Below, piece after piece: positions 25,817-34,776 of a DNA stretch of 64,000 bases (position 1 is the stretch's first letter; every line of letters starts with the position of its first letter). The notes beneath the pieces were generated by a model. That model was not told the DNA's origin and did no database searches. It was given only the letters and a program-made list of their open reading frames with translations. Both the position numbers and the translations under genes were made by a program. This DNA comes from Bradyrhizobium sp. sBnM-33 (lineage in GTDB: Bacteria > Pseudomonadota > Alphaproteobacteria > Rhizobiales > Xanthobacteraceae). Location of the stretch: the NCBI RefSeq assembly GCF_032917945.1, contig NZ_CP136624.1:7936001-8000000 (forward strand). Direction: 5' to 3'.

Positions 25817-26794
25817 ATGTTTGCGTTATTGAAACGATACCGGCACGTCGCTGCGACGGCTCCCCTGATGCTGGCGATGATCGCCACGGCTGGCGCGCAG
25901 GCGCCCTACCCGAACCGCAACATCACGCTGGTGCTGCCGTTCGCCGCCGGCAGCGGCACCGATACCACCACGCGCATCATCTCGAAGGAGCTCGGCACCG
26001 CGCTCGGGGTCGGGATCGTGATCGAAAACAAGCCGGGCGCCAATGGCTCGCTCGCTGCAAGTCAGGTGGCCCGCTCCGCGCCGGACGGCTACACGCTGAT
26101 GGTGTCGACCAACACACCGCATTCGGCGAATCCCTATTTGATGAAGAACATGACCTACGACCCGGTCAAGGACTTCACGCCGATCGCGCGCAGCGGCGAC
26201 CTGCCCTTCATGCTGGTGATCCACCCCGATATTCCGGCGAACTCGGTGGCCGAACTGATTGCGCTGGCGAAGAAGGAGCCGGGCAAATACTCCTATGCCA
26301 GCGGCAGCTCGGCTGCGATCGTCTCCGGCGCAACGTTTGCCCGCCTCGCCGGCATTGATTTGCTTCACGTTCCCTACAAGAGCTCACCGCCCGCCTTGAC
26401 CGACCTGATCGCCGGCCGCGTCTCCATGATGTTCATTGACGTGCCGACTGGCCTGCCCCACGTCAACGCCAAGGCGCTGAAGGCGCTCGCGGTCACCACC
26501 AAGCAGCGCTCGGCATTGTTGCCAGATCTCCCGACCATGAACGACACGGTGAAGGGTTTCGACATCACCTCGTGGCAAGGCTATTTCGGCCCCGCCGGCA
26601 TGCCGAAGGATATCGTCACCAGGCTGAACGCGGAAATCCGCAAGGTCGTCGAGCGCCCCGACATCAAGAGCCAGCTCGCCGAGCGCGGCATGGAGGCATT
26701 CTCCGGCACGCCGGAGGAGTTCGACGCCTTCGTGAAGGAGCAGCTCAAGGTGTGGGAGAAGCTGATTGAGGGCGCGGGGATCGAGAAGCAGTAG
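25817..26794 (+). CDS. Bug (TctC) family substrate-binding protein
   Basis: This encodes 325 residues from the ATG at 25817, preceded by a GAGGA site at 25801-25805. A signal peptide of about 26 residues (LMLAMIATAGAQA cleavage region) leads to APYPNRNITLVLPFAAGSGTDTTTRIISKELG. The later motif VIENKPGANGSLAASQVARSAPDGYT is diagnostic. Like the protein at 22978, it is a periplasmic solute-binding component without its transporter genes nearby. The two Bug proteins are related, but their differing N-termini suggest different ligands. Confidence 0.9.
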   Translation: MFALLKRYRHVAATAPLMLAMIATAGAQAPYPNRNITLVLPFAAGSGTDTTTRIISKELGTALGVGIVIENKPGANGSLAASQVARSAPDGYTLMVSTNTPHSANPYLMKNMTYDPVKDFTPIARSGDLPFMLVIHPDIPANSVAELIALAKKEPGKYSYASGSSAAIVSGATFARLAGIDLLHVPYKSSPPALTDLIAGRVSMMFIDVPTGLPHVNAKALKALAVTTKQRSALLPDLPTMNDTVKGFDITSWQGYFGPAGMPKDIVTRLNAEIRKVVERPDIKSQLAERGMEAFSGTPEEFDAFVKEQLKVWEKLIEGAGIEKQ

Positions 26795-26826
26795 GATCGT
26801 GCGGCGCCGTGCATGGCGCCCTCCCC

Positions 26827-26909
26827 GTCATGGCGAGCGAAGCGAAGCAATCCATGCCGCCGCAAGGGGATAGATGGATTGCTTCGTCGCTTCGCTCCTC
26901 GCAATGACG
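26827..26909. repeat. Interspersed palindromic repeat (GCGAGCGAAGCGAAGCAATCCAT type)
   Basis: The left arm gtcatggcgagcgaagcgaagcaatccat pairs with the right arm atggattgcttcgtcgcttcgctcctcgcaatgac. The family recurs at 31511-31592 with clear sequence identity. The element is well known in alphaproteobacterial genomes as an extragenic palindrome. Confidence 0.85.
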
Positions 26910-26922
26910 CATGGTTACTACT

Positions 26923-26953
26923 TAGGGTGGGCAAAGCGAAGCGTGCCCACCAT
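26923..26953. repeat. Short copy of GTGGGCAAAGCG / GCCCACC repeat
   Basis: The sequence ttagggtgggcaaagcgaagcgtgcccaccat is a compact hairpin with gtgggca/tgcccac arms. It is related to the element at 754-879 and sits directly between two other repeats, forming a cluster of three palindromes after the Bug gene. Confidence 0.75.
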
Positions 26954-27011
26954 TCTGCCACTCATAGGGCCGTCATCGTCCGCCTTGTGCGCAATTGCGC
27001 ACTGGGGCGGA

Positions 27012-27092
27012 CGATCCAGTACGCCGCGTTGTTCGCGATTGGTCGCTGACGCCGCGGCGTACTGGATGCCTCGCCTTCGCGGGGCATGACAG
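27012..27092. repeat. Interspersed palindromic repeat (GATCCAGTACGCCGCG type)
   Basis: The left arm gatccagtacgccgcg pairs with cgcggcgtactggatgc, and a second hairpin (ctcgccttcgcggggcatgac) closes the element. It ends immediately before the stop codon of the chemotaxis receptor gene, so it lies in the receptor transcript's 3' end. Same family as 1-78 and 24055-24155. Confidence 0.8.
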
Positions 27093-28778
27093 TTACGCCG
27101 TCCGCACCTTGCCCAAGAACTCGTCCACCGCGCTGCGCAGCATGCCGGACTGGGTGTCGAGTTCACGGGCGCTCGCCAGCACTTCGGATGCTGCCTTGCC
27201 GGTTGCGGCCGCAGCGGTGGAGACGCCGCCGATATGGGCCGAGATCTCGGTCGATCCAGCCGCCACCGACTGGATGTTGCGGGCGATTTCGCGGGTGGCG
27301 CCGCCCTGTTGCTCGACGGCGGTCGAGATCGAGACGGTGATCTCGCTCATCTGCGCGATGGTTTCGGTGATGCCGCCGATCGAGGCCACGGCTTCGCTGG
27401 TCGAAGCCTGCATGGCCGCGACCTGCGAGGAGATTTCCTCGGTCGCCTTCGCAGTCTGGTTGGCGAGCGCCTTTACTTCCGACGCGACGACGGCAAAGCC
27501 GCGGCCGGAATCGCCGGCGCGCGCCGCTTCGATGGTGGCGTTCAGCGCAAGCAGATTGGTTTGCGCCGCGATCGAGTGGATCAGCTTGACCACTTCGCCG
27601 ATCTTCTCGGCGCCGGTCGAGAGCGCGCCCACGGTGGCGTTGGTGCGCTCGGCGTCGCTCACCGCCTTGGCGGCGATCTCGCTGGAGCGCGTCACCTGGC
27701 GGGAAATCTCGTTAACCGAGCTGGAGAGCTCCTCGGCGGCGGATGCCACCGTGCCGACATTGTCGGACGAACGCTGCGATGCCGCGCCGACGGTCGCGGC
27801 CCGCGCGCTGGCGTCGCTGGCGGTCGTGGTCATGGATTGCGCCGTGCTCTGCATGCCGGCGGCCGCCGTCGAAACCGAACGGACGATGCCGGTCACGCTG
27901 CGTTCGAAGTCGCTGGCGATACTTTCCATCGCCGCCCGCCGTTCGGCCTCGGCGCGCGCCTGCACCTCGGCTTCCTTCTGCTCAAGCCCGCGGATGCGCA
28001 CCGCATTGTCCTTGAAGATCTGCACGGTCGCGGCCATCGCGCCGATCTCGTCGCCGCGGCCGATACCGGGAATTTCACCGTCGAGCCGGCCCTCGGCGAG
28101 ATCCTGCATGCGGGCGCCGAGCTGACCGAGCGGCTTACTGATGCTGCGGCCGATCATCCAGGCGATGCTGCCGGCAACCAGCGCGATGCCGAGAACGGCA
28201 AGCCCAAGCACCATAGCGATCGGCTTCATCTTGGTGTCGAGATCGTCGAGATAGGCGCCGGTGCCGACGAACATGTTCCAGCCGGGGATCGGAACCGCGT
28301 AGGAGAATTTGCGGATCAGCTCGTCCTGTCCGGGTTTGCGGAATTCATAGCGCAGCATGATTTCGCCGTTGGCCGCGATGCCGTCGCGCAGCTCACGCAC
28401 CAGCTTTCGGCCACCGGTGTCGACGTCCATACGGTTCTGGCCGATCTGGCTGGGAACCGGGGCCAGCACGGCGACGCCATCCATCGTGTAGGCGAACACG
28501 TAGCCATTGCCGTTGTCGAAGGTCAGCGTGTTGCCGCGCTTGCTGAACTCGGCAATCGCCGCCTCCTTGGTCATCTGGCCTGCGGCAACCTGCTTCTGCA
28601 GGCCGAGCGCCATGTTGCGCGCCATGTCGACAATCGCCTTGGTCTGCTCGATCCGCGCATTGAGCATCTCACGCTGCATCAAATAGCCTGCGAGTAGGCC
28701 GGCGGCGCAGAGGCCGAGCAGGGTCACGCCCACGAGAATGCCGAGCTTGGGGGTGATCTTGAGGTTGGTGAGCTTCAC
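27093..28778 (-). CDS. Methyl-accepting chemotaxis protein with sCache sensor
   Basis: This encodes 561 residues. Membrane helices at about 11-33 and 188-210 bracket a periplasmic sensor of the single-Cache (sCache_2) type, with the typical [25 protein letters not shown] and [16 protein letters not shown] segments. A HAMP linker follows, then a long coiled signalling domain with the hairpin-tip pattern [23 protein letters not shown]. It is probably an unassigned chemoreceptor coupled to the flagellar or another Che system. I chose the GTG at 28778, in CCGGAGACAACC-GTG context; GTG 28808 is an upstream alternative. Confidence 0.93.
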   Translation of the reverse strand: MKLTNLKITPKLGILVGVTLLGLCAAGLLAGYLMQREMLNARIEQTKAIVDMARNMALGLQKQVAAGQMTKEAAIAEFSKRGNTLTFDNGNGYVFAYTMDGVAVLAPVPSQIGQNRMDVDTGGRKLVRELRDGIAANGEIMLRYEFRKPGQDELIRKFSYAVPIPGWNMFVGTGAYLDDLDTKMKPIAMVLGLAVLGIALVAGSIAWMIGRSISKPLGQLGARMQDLAEGRLDGEIPGIGRGDEIGAMAATVQIFKDNAVRIRGLEQKEAEVQARAEAERRAAMESIASDFERSVTGIVRSVSTAAAGMQSTAQSMTTTASDASARAATVGAASQRSSDNVGTVASAAEELSSSVNEISRQVTRSSEIAAKAVSDAERTNATVGALSTGAEKIGEVVKLIHSIAAQTNLLALNATIEAARAGDSGRGFAVVASEVKALANQTAKATEEISSQVAAMQASTSEAVASIGGITETIAQMSEITVSISTAVEQQGGATREIARNIQSVAAGSTEISAHIGGVSTAAAATGKAASEVLASARELDTQSGMLRSAVDEFLGKVRTA

Positions 28779-29032
28779 GGTTGTCTCCGGAAAATTGGCG
28801 CGTGGCACGCGATTGGCCGATTGATTCGGCGCACAATATCGTGAGACCCTTTAGCGCTTTGTTACGAAGGCCCGCGGAAATCCGGCAGAATGCGGTGCTG
28901 CCGATTTAAACAGCAACCGATGATTGTAGCAGGAGCAAGTCAGGTCGCGTAAAAGGTGAAAGTACGTCAACGATGAAGTGGCGGCGCCCGCCGCCTCAAA
29001 CCAACACCGAAGAATAAAATCGGGAGCAGGAA

Positions 29033-30076
29033 ATGCCGAAATTCAGGGTGGTGACGCCGAAGGGCGCGAGCTTCACGGTCGCCGGCGGCGGCTATGACTA
29101 TGAGAAGGAAGCGCTCGATCCGATCGGGGCCGAAATCATCGAGGCGCCGGCCAACGAGGCGGAATTCATCGCCGCCGCAAAAACCGCGGACGCGATCTAC
29201 GCCAAGGGCATGCCGATCACCAAACCCGTCATCGACGCGCTCGAGAACTGCAAGGTGATCACGCTCGGCAGCGTCGGCGTCGACAGCGTCGACGTCAAGG
29301 CCGCCACCGCCCGCGGCATTCCCGTCACCAACGTCCCCGACACTTTCATCGAGGAGGTCGCCGACCATGCCATGATGCTGCTGCTGGCGGGCTTTCGGCG
29401 ACTGGTCGAACAGGACAAGATGGTGCGCACCGGCCGCTGGTCGGAAGGGCGGCCCGCGCTTTTGAAAATTCCGCGGCTGATGGGCCAGACGCTCGGCTTC
29501 ATCTCGTTCGGCCGGGTGGCGCGCGCGGTCGCCAAGCGCGCCGCCCCCTTCGGCTTACGCATGATGGCCTACGATCCCTTCATCCAGGAAACGCTGATGT
29601 ACGACCACGGCGTGATGCCGGCGACGCTGTCGGAGGTACTGCAGCAATCGGACTTCGTCTCGATGCATGCGCCGGCGCGGCCGGAGGTGCATCACATGCT
29701 CACCGAGAAGCATTTCCGCCAGATGAAAAATTCCGCCATCTTCATCAATACCGGCCGCGGCGCCACCGTGGATGAGCAAGCGCTGATCAAGGCGCTGCAG
29801 GAGGGCTGCATCGCGCATGCCGCGCTCGACGTGCTGGAAAAGGAGCCGCCGTCGCACAACAACCCGATGCTTTCGATGGAAAACGTCACCCTGACCGCCC
29901 ATGTGGCGTCGGCCTCGGCACGTTTTGATGAGGCGCGCAAGCGCCGTGTGGGCTACGAATTGTCACTGGTCTTGCAGGGGATGTGGCCGGTAAGCTGCGT
30001 CAATCCGTCGGTGCTTCAAAACACCTCGCTCCGCCGCTGGCAGCCCGTCAGCATGGATCGAGGGCCCAACAGCTAG
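29033..30076 (+). CDS. D-2-hydroxyacid dehydrogenase-like protein, C-terminal-binding type
   Basis: This encodes 347 residues of the D-isomer-specific 2-hydroxyacid dehydrogenase fold. The catalytic Arg is in NTGRGATVDE, the Glu in DVLEKEPP and the His in LTAHVAS. The nucleotide loop is unusual: in the expected GxGxxG place the sequence is LGFISFGRVARAV, where the second Gly is Ser and the last Gly is Ala. It probably still binds NAD(P). It precedes the ABC importer genes by 66 bp, so it may process the imported solute. Confidence 0.85.
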   Translation: MPKFRVVTPKGASFTVAGGGYDYEKEALDPIGAEIIEAPANEAEFIAAAKTADAIYAKGMPITKPVIDALENCKVITLGSVGVDSVDVKAATARGIPVTNVPDTFIEEVADHAMMLLLAGFRRLVEQDKMVRTGRWSEGRPALLKIPRLMGQTLGFISFGRVARAVAKRAAPFGLRMMAYDPFIQETLMYDHGVMPATLSEVLQQSDFVSMHAPARPEVHHMLTEKHFRQMKNSAIFINTGRGATVDEQALIKALQEGCIAHAALDVLEKEPPSHNNPMLSMENVTLTAHVASASARFDEARKRRVGYELSLVLQGMWPVSCVNPSVLQNTSLRRWQPVSMDRGPNS

Positions 30077-30142
30077 CCGAAAAGCGTTCCGACTACGTTC
30101 ACCGGCGATTCAACGCCGGGAACAAAGAACAGGGAGAGAACC

Positions 30143-31492
30143 ATGAGCAACGACATCACCCGTCGTGAAGCACTGGCGTTAGGCGCTTCCGCCGCCGCGC
30201 TGGCTGTCACCGGCGCTTCGGCTCAAACCGCATCCACCATCAAAGCCGCCGACGTCCCGCCTCCCAAGTTTGCAATCGAAAAAGGCGCATCCTTGCGCAT
30301 GCTGCGCCCGGTGCGCTTCGTGCAGGCCGACGAGGATGTGTTCCGCGCCAACGCGGCCAAATTCACCAAGGACACCGGCGTCGAGGTCAAGGTCGACTTC
30401 GTCGGCTGGGAAGATATCAGCCAGCAGACCGCGGTGACTTCGAATTCCGGCGCCGGCCCCGACATCATCATCGGCTTCTCCGACGCGCCGCACATCTATA
30501 TCGACAAGCTGGTCGAGCTCACCGACGTGGCCGACTATCTCGGCAAGCGCTACGGCGGCTGGCAGCCGCTGGCGCAAAAATACGGCAAGCGCAACAAGAG
30601 CGACGCCTGGATCGGCTTGCCGTTCGGCGCCACCGCCGGCCCCCTGATCTACCGCAAATCGGTGCTGCAATCGGTCGGCTTCGACAAGGTGCCGGAAGAT
30701 CATGCCGGAATTCTCGACTTGTGCCGCAAGCTGCAGAAGGCCGGCAAGCCGGCCGGCTTCGCGCTCGGCAATGCCAAGGGCGACGGCAACGGTTTTGCCA
30801 ACTGGGCGCTGTGGTCGCACAACGCGTCCCTGCTTGATGAAGAAGGCAATGTCGTCATCAACAGCAAGGAAACCATCGCCGCGCTGAACTGGGTCAAGGA
30901 GCTGTACCCGACTTTCATCGCCGGCACGCCGTCGTGGAACGACGTCAGCAATAACCGCGCCTACTCCTCGCAGGAAATATCGCTGACCGCCAACGGCGTC
31001 TCGCTGTATTTCTCGCTGAAGAATGATCCGGCGACGCGCGCGATCGCCGAGGACAGCGAGCATCAGCTTTTGCCGAAGGGCCAGGCCAAGATTTCACCGA
31101 TGGCGGGGCTGACGCTGAACGCGATGCTGTTCAAGCACAGTCCGTATCCGAACGCGGCAAAGGCATTCCTGCAGTTCATGCTCGAAAAGGAACAATACGA
31201 GCCGTGGCTCAACGCCAACTCGGGCTATTGGTCGCAGCCGCTCGCCGCCTACGCCGACGCCGCGGTGTGGTCCAGCGATCCCAAGGTCGCGATCTTCAAG
31301 AATACCATGAACAGCTCCTACTACGACGGCTACAAGGGTCCGATCTCGACCGCGACCGGAGCCGTCAGCGCGGATTATGTGCTGATCCAGATGTGCGCCG
31401 CGGTTGCGACCGGCGCCTCGACGCCGGAAACCGCGGCCGCGGAAGCGGAGCAGCGCTGCAAGCGATACTTCCGGCGCCAGGGGCGCGGCTGA
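30143..31492 (+). CDS. ABC importer substrate-binding protein (Tat-exported)
   Basis: This encodes 449 residues. The N-terminus MSNDITRREALALGASAAALA has twin arginines at 7-8 followed by a hydrophobic stretch, a Tat export signal. The mature part is a family-1-type (sugar or polyol) periplasmic binding protein, with blocks such as FRANAAKFTKDTGVEVKVDFVGWEDI and PDIIIGFSDAPHIYID. Its neighbours are two permease genes, with a repeat between this gene and the first permease. The substrate cannot be read. Confidence 0.9.
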   Translation: MSNDITRREALALGASAAALAVTGASAQTASTIKAADVPPPKFAIEKGASLRMLRPVRFVQADEDVFRANAAKFTKDTGVEVKVDFVGWEDISQQTAVTSNSGAGPDIIIGFSDAPHIYIDKLVELTDVADYLGKRYGGWQPLAQKYGKRNKSDAWIGLPFGATAGPLIYRKSVLQSVGFDKVPEDHAGILDLCRKLQKAGKPAGFALGNAKGDGNGFANWALWSHNASLLDEEGNVVINSKETIAALNWVKELYPTFIAGTPSWNDVSNNRAYSSQEISLTANGVSLYFSLKNDPATRAIAEDSEHQLLPKGQAKISPMAGLTLNAMLFKHSPYPNAAKAFLQFMLEKEQYEPWLNANSGYWSQPLAAYADAAVWSSDPKVAIFKNTMNSSYYDGYKGPISTATGAVSADYVLIQMCAAVATGASTPETAAAEAEQRCKRYFRRQGRG

Positions 31493-31510
31493 ACCGCAAA
31501 TCTGGTCACC

Positions 31511-31592
31511 GTCATTGCGAGCGAAGCGAAGCAATCCATAGCACCACAAAGGAGGAGTGGATTGCTTCGTCGCTCCGCTCCTCGCAATGACG
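31511..31592. repeat. Interspersed palindromic repeat inside the ABC operon
   Basis: The element gtcattgcgagcgaagcgaagcaatccat pairs with gtggattgcttcgtcgctccgctcctcgcaatgac, the same family as 26827-26909. It sits between the binding-protein gene and the first permease gene. In such a transcript it could stabilise or process the upstream message, as known for enteric REP elements; that role is inference. Confidence 0.85.
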
Positions 31593-31610
31593 ACGGTGAA
31601 TGAGCATTCA

Positions 31611-32567
31611 ATGTCCGTAACAACTCTACCATCGCGCGGCATGGCGCTCCGGCAACCTAGCTGGATTGCGCGCCTGTTCGACTACAAGCCGTTCCTGATC
31701 GTGATGTGCCTTACGCCGGCGATCGGGTTGTTGACGGTGTTCCTCACCTACCCGCTCGGTCTCGGCGTCTGGCTCGCCTTCACCGACACCACGATCGGCC
31801 AGCGCGGCATCTTTATTGGCCTGGAGAACTTCCAGTATCTGCTCAAGGATCCCCTGTGGTGGAACGCGGTATTCTACAGCGTCTTCTATACCGGTATTGC
31901 GACCATCGGGAAATTCGCGCTCGGCTTCTGGCTGGCGCTCTTGCTCAACAACCATTTTCCGCTCAAGAGCCTGTTGCGCGCCATCGTGCTGTTGCCGTGG
32001 ATCGTGCCGACGGTGCTGTCGGCGCTGGCGTTCTGGTGGATCTACGATCCGCAGTTCTCGATCATTTCCTATCTGCTGGTCGACGTGCTGCACATCCGCT
32101 CGACCAACATCGACTTTCTCGGCACGCCGTGGCCGGCGCGCTTCTCGCTGATCGCAGCCAACATCTGGCGCGGCATTCCCTTTGTGGCGATCTCGCTCCT
32201 GGCGGGCCTGCAGACCATCTCACCCTCGCTCTATGAAGCCGCGATGCTGGACGGCGCCACCGCCTGGCAGCGTTTCCGCTACATCACGCTCCCGATGATG
32301 ATGCCGATTCTCGCAATCGTGATGACGTTCTCGATCATCTTCACTTTTACCGACTTCCAGCTCGTCTACGCCATCACCCGCGGCGGACCGGTCAACTCCA
32401 CGCATCTGCTCGCAACGCTGGCGTTCCAGCGCGGCATCGCCGGCGGCGAACTTGGCGAGGGTGCAGCGATCGCGGTCTCGATGATCCCGTTCCTCGTGTT
32501 CGCGACGTTGTTCAGCTATTTCGGCCTGGCGCGCCGCAAATGGCAGCAGGGAGAAGCCAATGACTGA
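31611..32567 (+). CDS. ABC importer permease (MalF-like)
   Basis: This encodes 318 residues from the ATG at 31611; the frame is open further upstream through the repeat, and ATG 31587 is possible. It has six membrane helices and the EAA loop EAAMLDGATAWQRFRYITLPMMMPI, the site that docks the ATPase. It pairs with the next permease, whose ATG overlaps its stop by 8 bases. The two form a heterodimer for a family-1 binding protein (sugar, polyol or related). Confidence 0.9.
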   Translation: MSVTTLPSRGMALRQPSWIARLFDYKPFLIVMCLTPAIGLLTVFLTYPLGLGVWLAFTDTTIGQRGIFIGLENFQYLLKDPLWWNAVFYSVFYTGIATIGKFALGFWLALLLNNHFPLKSLLRAIVLLPWIVPTVLSALAFWWIYDPQFSIISYLLVDVLHIRSTNIDFLGTPWPARFSLIAANIWRGIPFVAISLLAGLQTISPSLYEAAMLDGATAWQRFRYITLPMMMPILAIVMTFSIIFTFTDFQLVYAITRGGPVNSTHLLATLAFQRGIAGGELGEGAAIAVSMIPFLVFATLFSYFGLARRKWQQGEAND

Positions 32568-33462
32568 CGTAGCCGCCCAACCGGGCAACAGCAATGTCGC
32601 CAGCGCCACGCCTGATACCATGGCGTGGGATTCCCGCGCGCGGCGAGTGATGATGATCTACCTGCCGCTGGCCTGCTTCGTGCTCATCCTGTTGTTCCCG
32701 TTCTACTGGATGGCGATCACCTCGTTCAAACCGAACGCGGAGCTTCTGAACTATAAGCAGCACAATCCGTTCTGGATCTCCTCGCCGACGCTGGCGCATA
32801 TCAAGCATCTGCTGTTCAACACCGCCTATCCGACCTGGCTCAAGACCACGATGTTCGTGGCGATCGGCTCCACCTTCCTGTCGCTGTTTGCGAGCACGCT
32901 CGCCGCCTACGCGATCGAGCGGCTGCGCTTCCGCGGCAGCCCCTATGTGGGCCTCGGGATCTATCTCGCCTATCTGGTGCCGCCCTCGATCCTGTTTATT
33001 CCGCTCGCCACCGTGATCGTGCAGTTCGGCTTGTTCGATTCGCCGATGGCGCTGATCCTGGTCTATCCCACCTTCCTGGTGCCGTTCTGCACCTGGCTAT
33101 TGATCGGCTACTTCAAGTCGATTCCCTACGAGCTCGAGGAATGCGCGCTGGTCGATGGTGCGACACGGCTGCAGATCCTTCGCCGGATCACGCTGCCGCT
33201 CGCCGTGCCCGGCCTGATCTCGGCCGGCATCTTCTCCTTCACGCTGTCGTGGAACGAGTTCATCTACGCGCTCGCCTTCATCCAGAGCGGCGCCAACAAG
33301 ACGGTGCCGGTCGCAATCCTGACCGAGCTCGTCACCGGCGACGTCTACCAATGGGGTGCGCTGATGGCGGGCTCACTGCTCGGCTCGCTGCCGGTCGCGC
33401 TGTTTTATTCGCTGTTCGTAGACTACTACGTGTCGTCGCTGACAGGCGCGGTGAAGGAGTAA
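32560..33462 (+). CDS. ABC importer permease (MalG-like)
   Basis: This encodes 300 residues with six membrane helices. The EAA loop reads EECALVDGATRLQILRRITLPLAVPG. It overlaps the previous permease by 8 nt (ATGACTGA), so the two are made together. No ATP-binding gene follows: the next gene is tonB on the opposite strand, 23 bp away. The required ATPase must be encoded elsewhere, perhaps as a shared MsmK-type subunit; that is inference. Confidence 0.9.
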   Translation: MTDVAAQPGNSNVASATPDTMAWDSRARRVMMIYLPLACFVLILLFPFYWMAITSFKPNAELLNYKQHNPFWISSPTLAHIKHLLFNTAYPTWLKTTMFVAIGSTFLSLFASTLAAYAIERLRFRGSPYVGLGIYLAYLVPPSILFIPLATVIVQFGLFDSPMALILVYPTFLVPFCTWLLIGYFKSIPYELEECALVDGATRLQILRRITLPLAVPGLISAGIFSFTLSWNEFIYALAFIQSGANKTVPVAILTELVTGDVYQWGALMAGSLLGSLPVALFYSLFVDYYVSSLTGAVKE

Positions 33463-33485
33463 GGCACTGCCGCGTGCGCCCCGCG

Positions 33486-34310
33486 CTAGTTGGGCTTGAA
33501 CTCCACCGGAACGTTAATGGGCATCGTCGCGTAATTGATTTCGGGCGGAAATGCAGGGAATGGCTGAGCTTGGCGAACCAATGCCATCGCCAGAGCATCG
33601 AACGCAGGAACCCCCGAAGAGCCGCCGACGCGGCTGGACAGTACCTGACCGCCGCGGCCCAGCGTGAAGGACAACCTGACGACGCCGCGCTGGCCGTTGC
33701 CGCCGGATGGATATTTATGGAAGCGCAGCAAATGCGCGCGGACCCGCTGAGTGTAGGTCGCCATCGCTGAGGCAGAGGCACCCGCACTGATCGCCGATGC
33801 GGCAGGCGCCTGACGCTCGGCGCGCGGCGGCGCACTGGTTCGCGGCGCCGGTGGCGCCTCCGAAGGCTTCTTGGCGTCTGGCCGGACGATTTTCGGCTTC
33901 ACGGGTACCGGCTTCTGCTCGGGGACGATCTTCGCCGGCTCGGGCTTTTCCGGCGTCGGCTGCTGCTTCTGCTCCGGCGGCGCAACGACTTCCGGCTTCT
34001 CCTGCGGCGGAGTCGGCGCGATCTGCTCCCGCACGGCCTCTGCGGCCGCGGGCTCGGGCGGCGACGCGTCCGCCTGCTGCATCTCGGGTCCCGGCATCAT
34101 GTCCATTGGCGCTGCCTCTGGCGACGACGTGACGGGCGCCAGATCGACCATGATGGCGGGCATCGCCACGCCGGGCTCCGGCCGCTGGGTGTACCAGTTC
34201 ATGGCCAACGCCATCAGCGCGACATGCGCGGCAACGATCGCCATCGCCGAAACTCCCCAGCGCCGGACAACGGCCGGGTCGGAGACATCATGCAGGGCGA
34301 ACGCGTTCAT
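33486..34310 (-). CDS. tonB: TonB energy-transducing protein
   Basis: This encodes 274 residues. One N-terminal membrane anchor (SAMAIVAAHVALMALAM, about 20-37) precedes a long Pro/Glu/Lys-rich periplasmic spacer (about 70-160: PPQEKPEVVAPPEQKQQPTPEKPEPAKIVPEQK...). The C-terminal TonB domain (about 186-274) ends VEFKPN. It is the last gene of the heme operon and connects ExbBD to the receptor HmuR by transferring proton-motive energy. It starts 6 bp after exbD. Confidence 0.92.
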   Translation of the reverse strand: MNAFALHDVSDPAVVRRWGVSAMAIVAAHVALMALAMNWYTQRPEPGVAMPAIMVDLAPVTSSPEAAPMDMMPGPEMQQADASPPEPAAAEAVREQIAPTPPQEKPEVVAPPEQKQQPTPEKPEPAKIVPEQKPVPVKPKIVRPDAKKPSEAPPAPRTSAPPRAERQAPAASAISAGASASAMATYTQRVRAHLLRFHKYPSGGNGQRGVVRLSFTLGRGGQVLSSRVGGSSGVPAFDALAMALVRQAQPFPAFPPEINYATMPINVPVEFKPN

Positions 34311-34315
34311 GGCAG

Positions 34316-34759
34316 TTAAGTGCGTCCGTCAAGGCCGACCAGCGCGATCTTGAGATAGCCGGCGTTACGCAGAAGGTTCATCACCTCCATCAGGTCGCCA
34401 TAGCTGACCGCCTTGTCGGCGCGCAGAAAGATGCGCTCGTCCTTTTTCCCCTGCGTGGCGCTGTCGAGCGTGGAAGTCAGCACGTCGCGCGCAATGACAT
34501 CCTCGCCAACCGCGACCGACAGGTCCGGTTTCACCGTGACGAACACCGGCTTGTCCGGGCGCGGCGACGGCTCGACGGCGCTCGCCGGGAGATCGACACC
34601 GAGATCGACGGTTGCGAGCGGAGCGGCGACCATGAAGATGATCAGCAGTACCAGCATCACGTCGATGAACGGCGTGACGTTGATCTCGTGCGCCTCGACA
34701 AGATCGTCGCCACCGCCGCGCGCCCGTCCGCCGACTGTTTGACCGAGCTTCGCGCCCAT
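34316..34759 (-). CDS. exbD: ExbD, TonB-system proton channel subunit
   Basis: This encodes 147 residues. After about 23 cytosolic residues it has one membrane helix with the essential Asp (INVTPFIDVMLVLLIIFMVAAPL), then a periplasmic domain including VFVTVKPDLSVAVGEDVI. It pairs with ExbB to energise TonB. The gene follows exbB by 17 bp and precedes tonB by 5 bp, so all three are co-transcribed. Family membership is clear; the DV in the helix is the conserved motif. Confidence 0.93.
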   Translation of the reverse strand: MGAKLGQTVGGRARGGGDDLVEAHEINVTPFIDVMLVLLIIFMVAAPLATVDLGVDLPASAVEPSPRPDKPVFVTVKPDLSVAVGEDVIARDVLTSTLDSATQGKKDERIFLRADKAVSYGDLMEVMNLLRNAGYLKIALVGLDGRT

Positions 34760-34776
34760 CGCTCACCCTTCCCCGA

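Noticed and set aside
27234..28697. A 487-residue plus-strand frame opposite the chemotaxis receptor
   Set aside because: Antisense shadow of the receptor; composition is Gly, His and Arg heavy with no domain.
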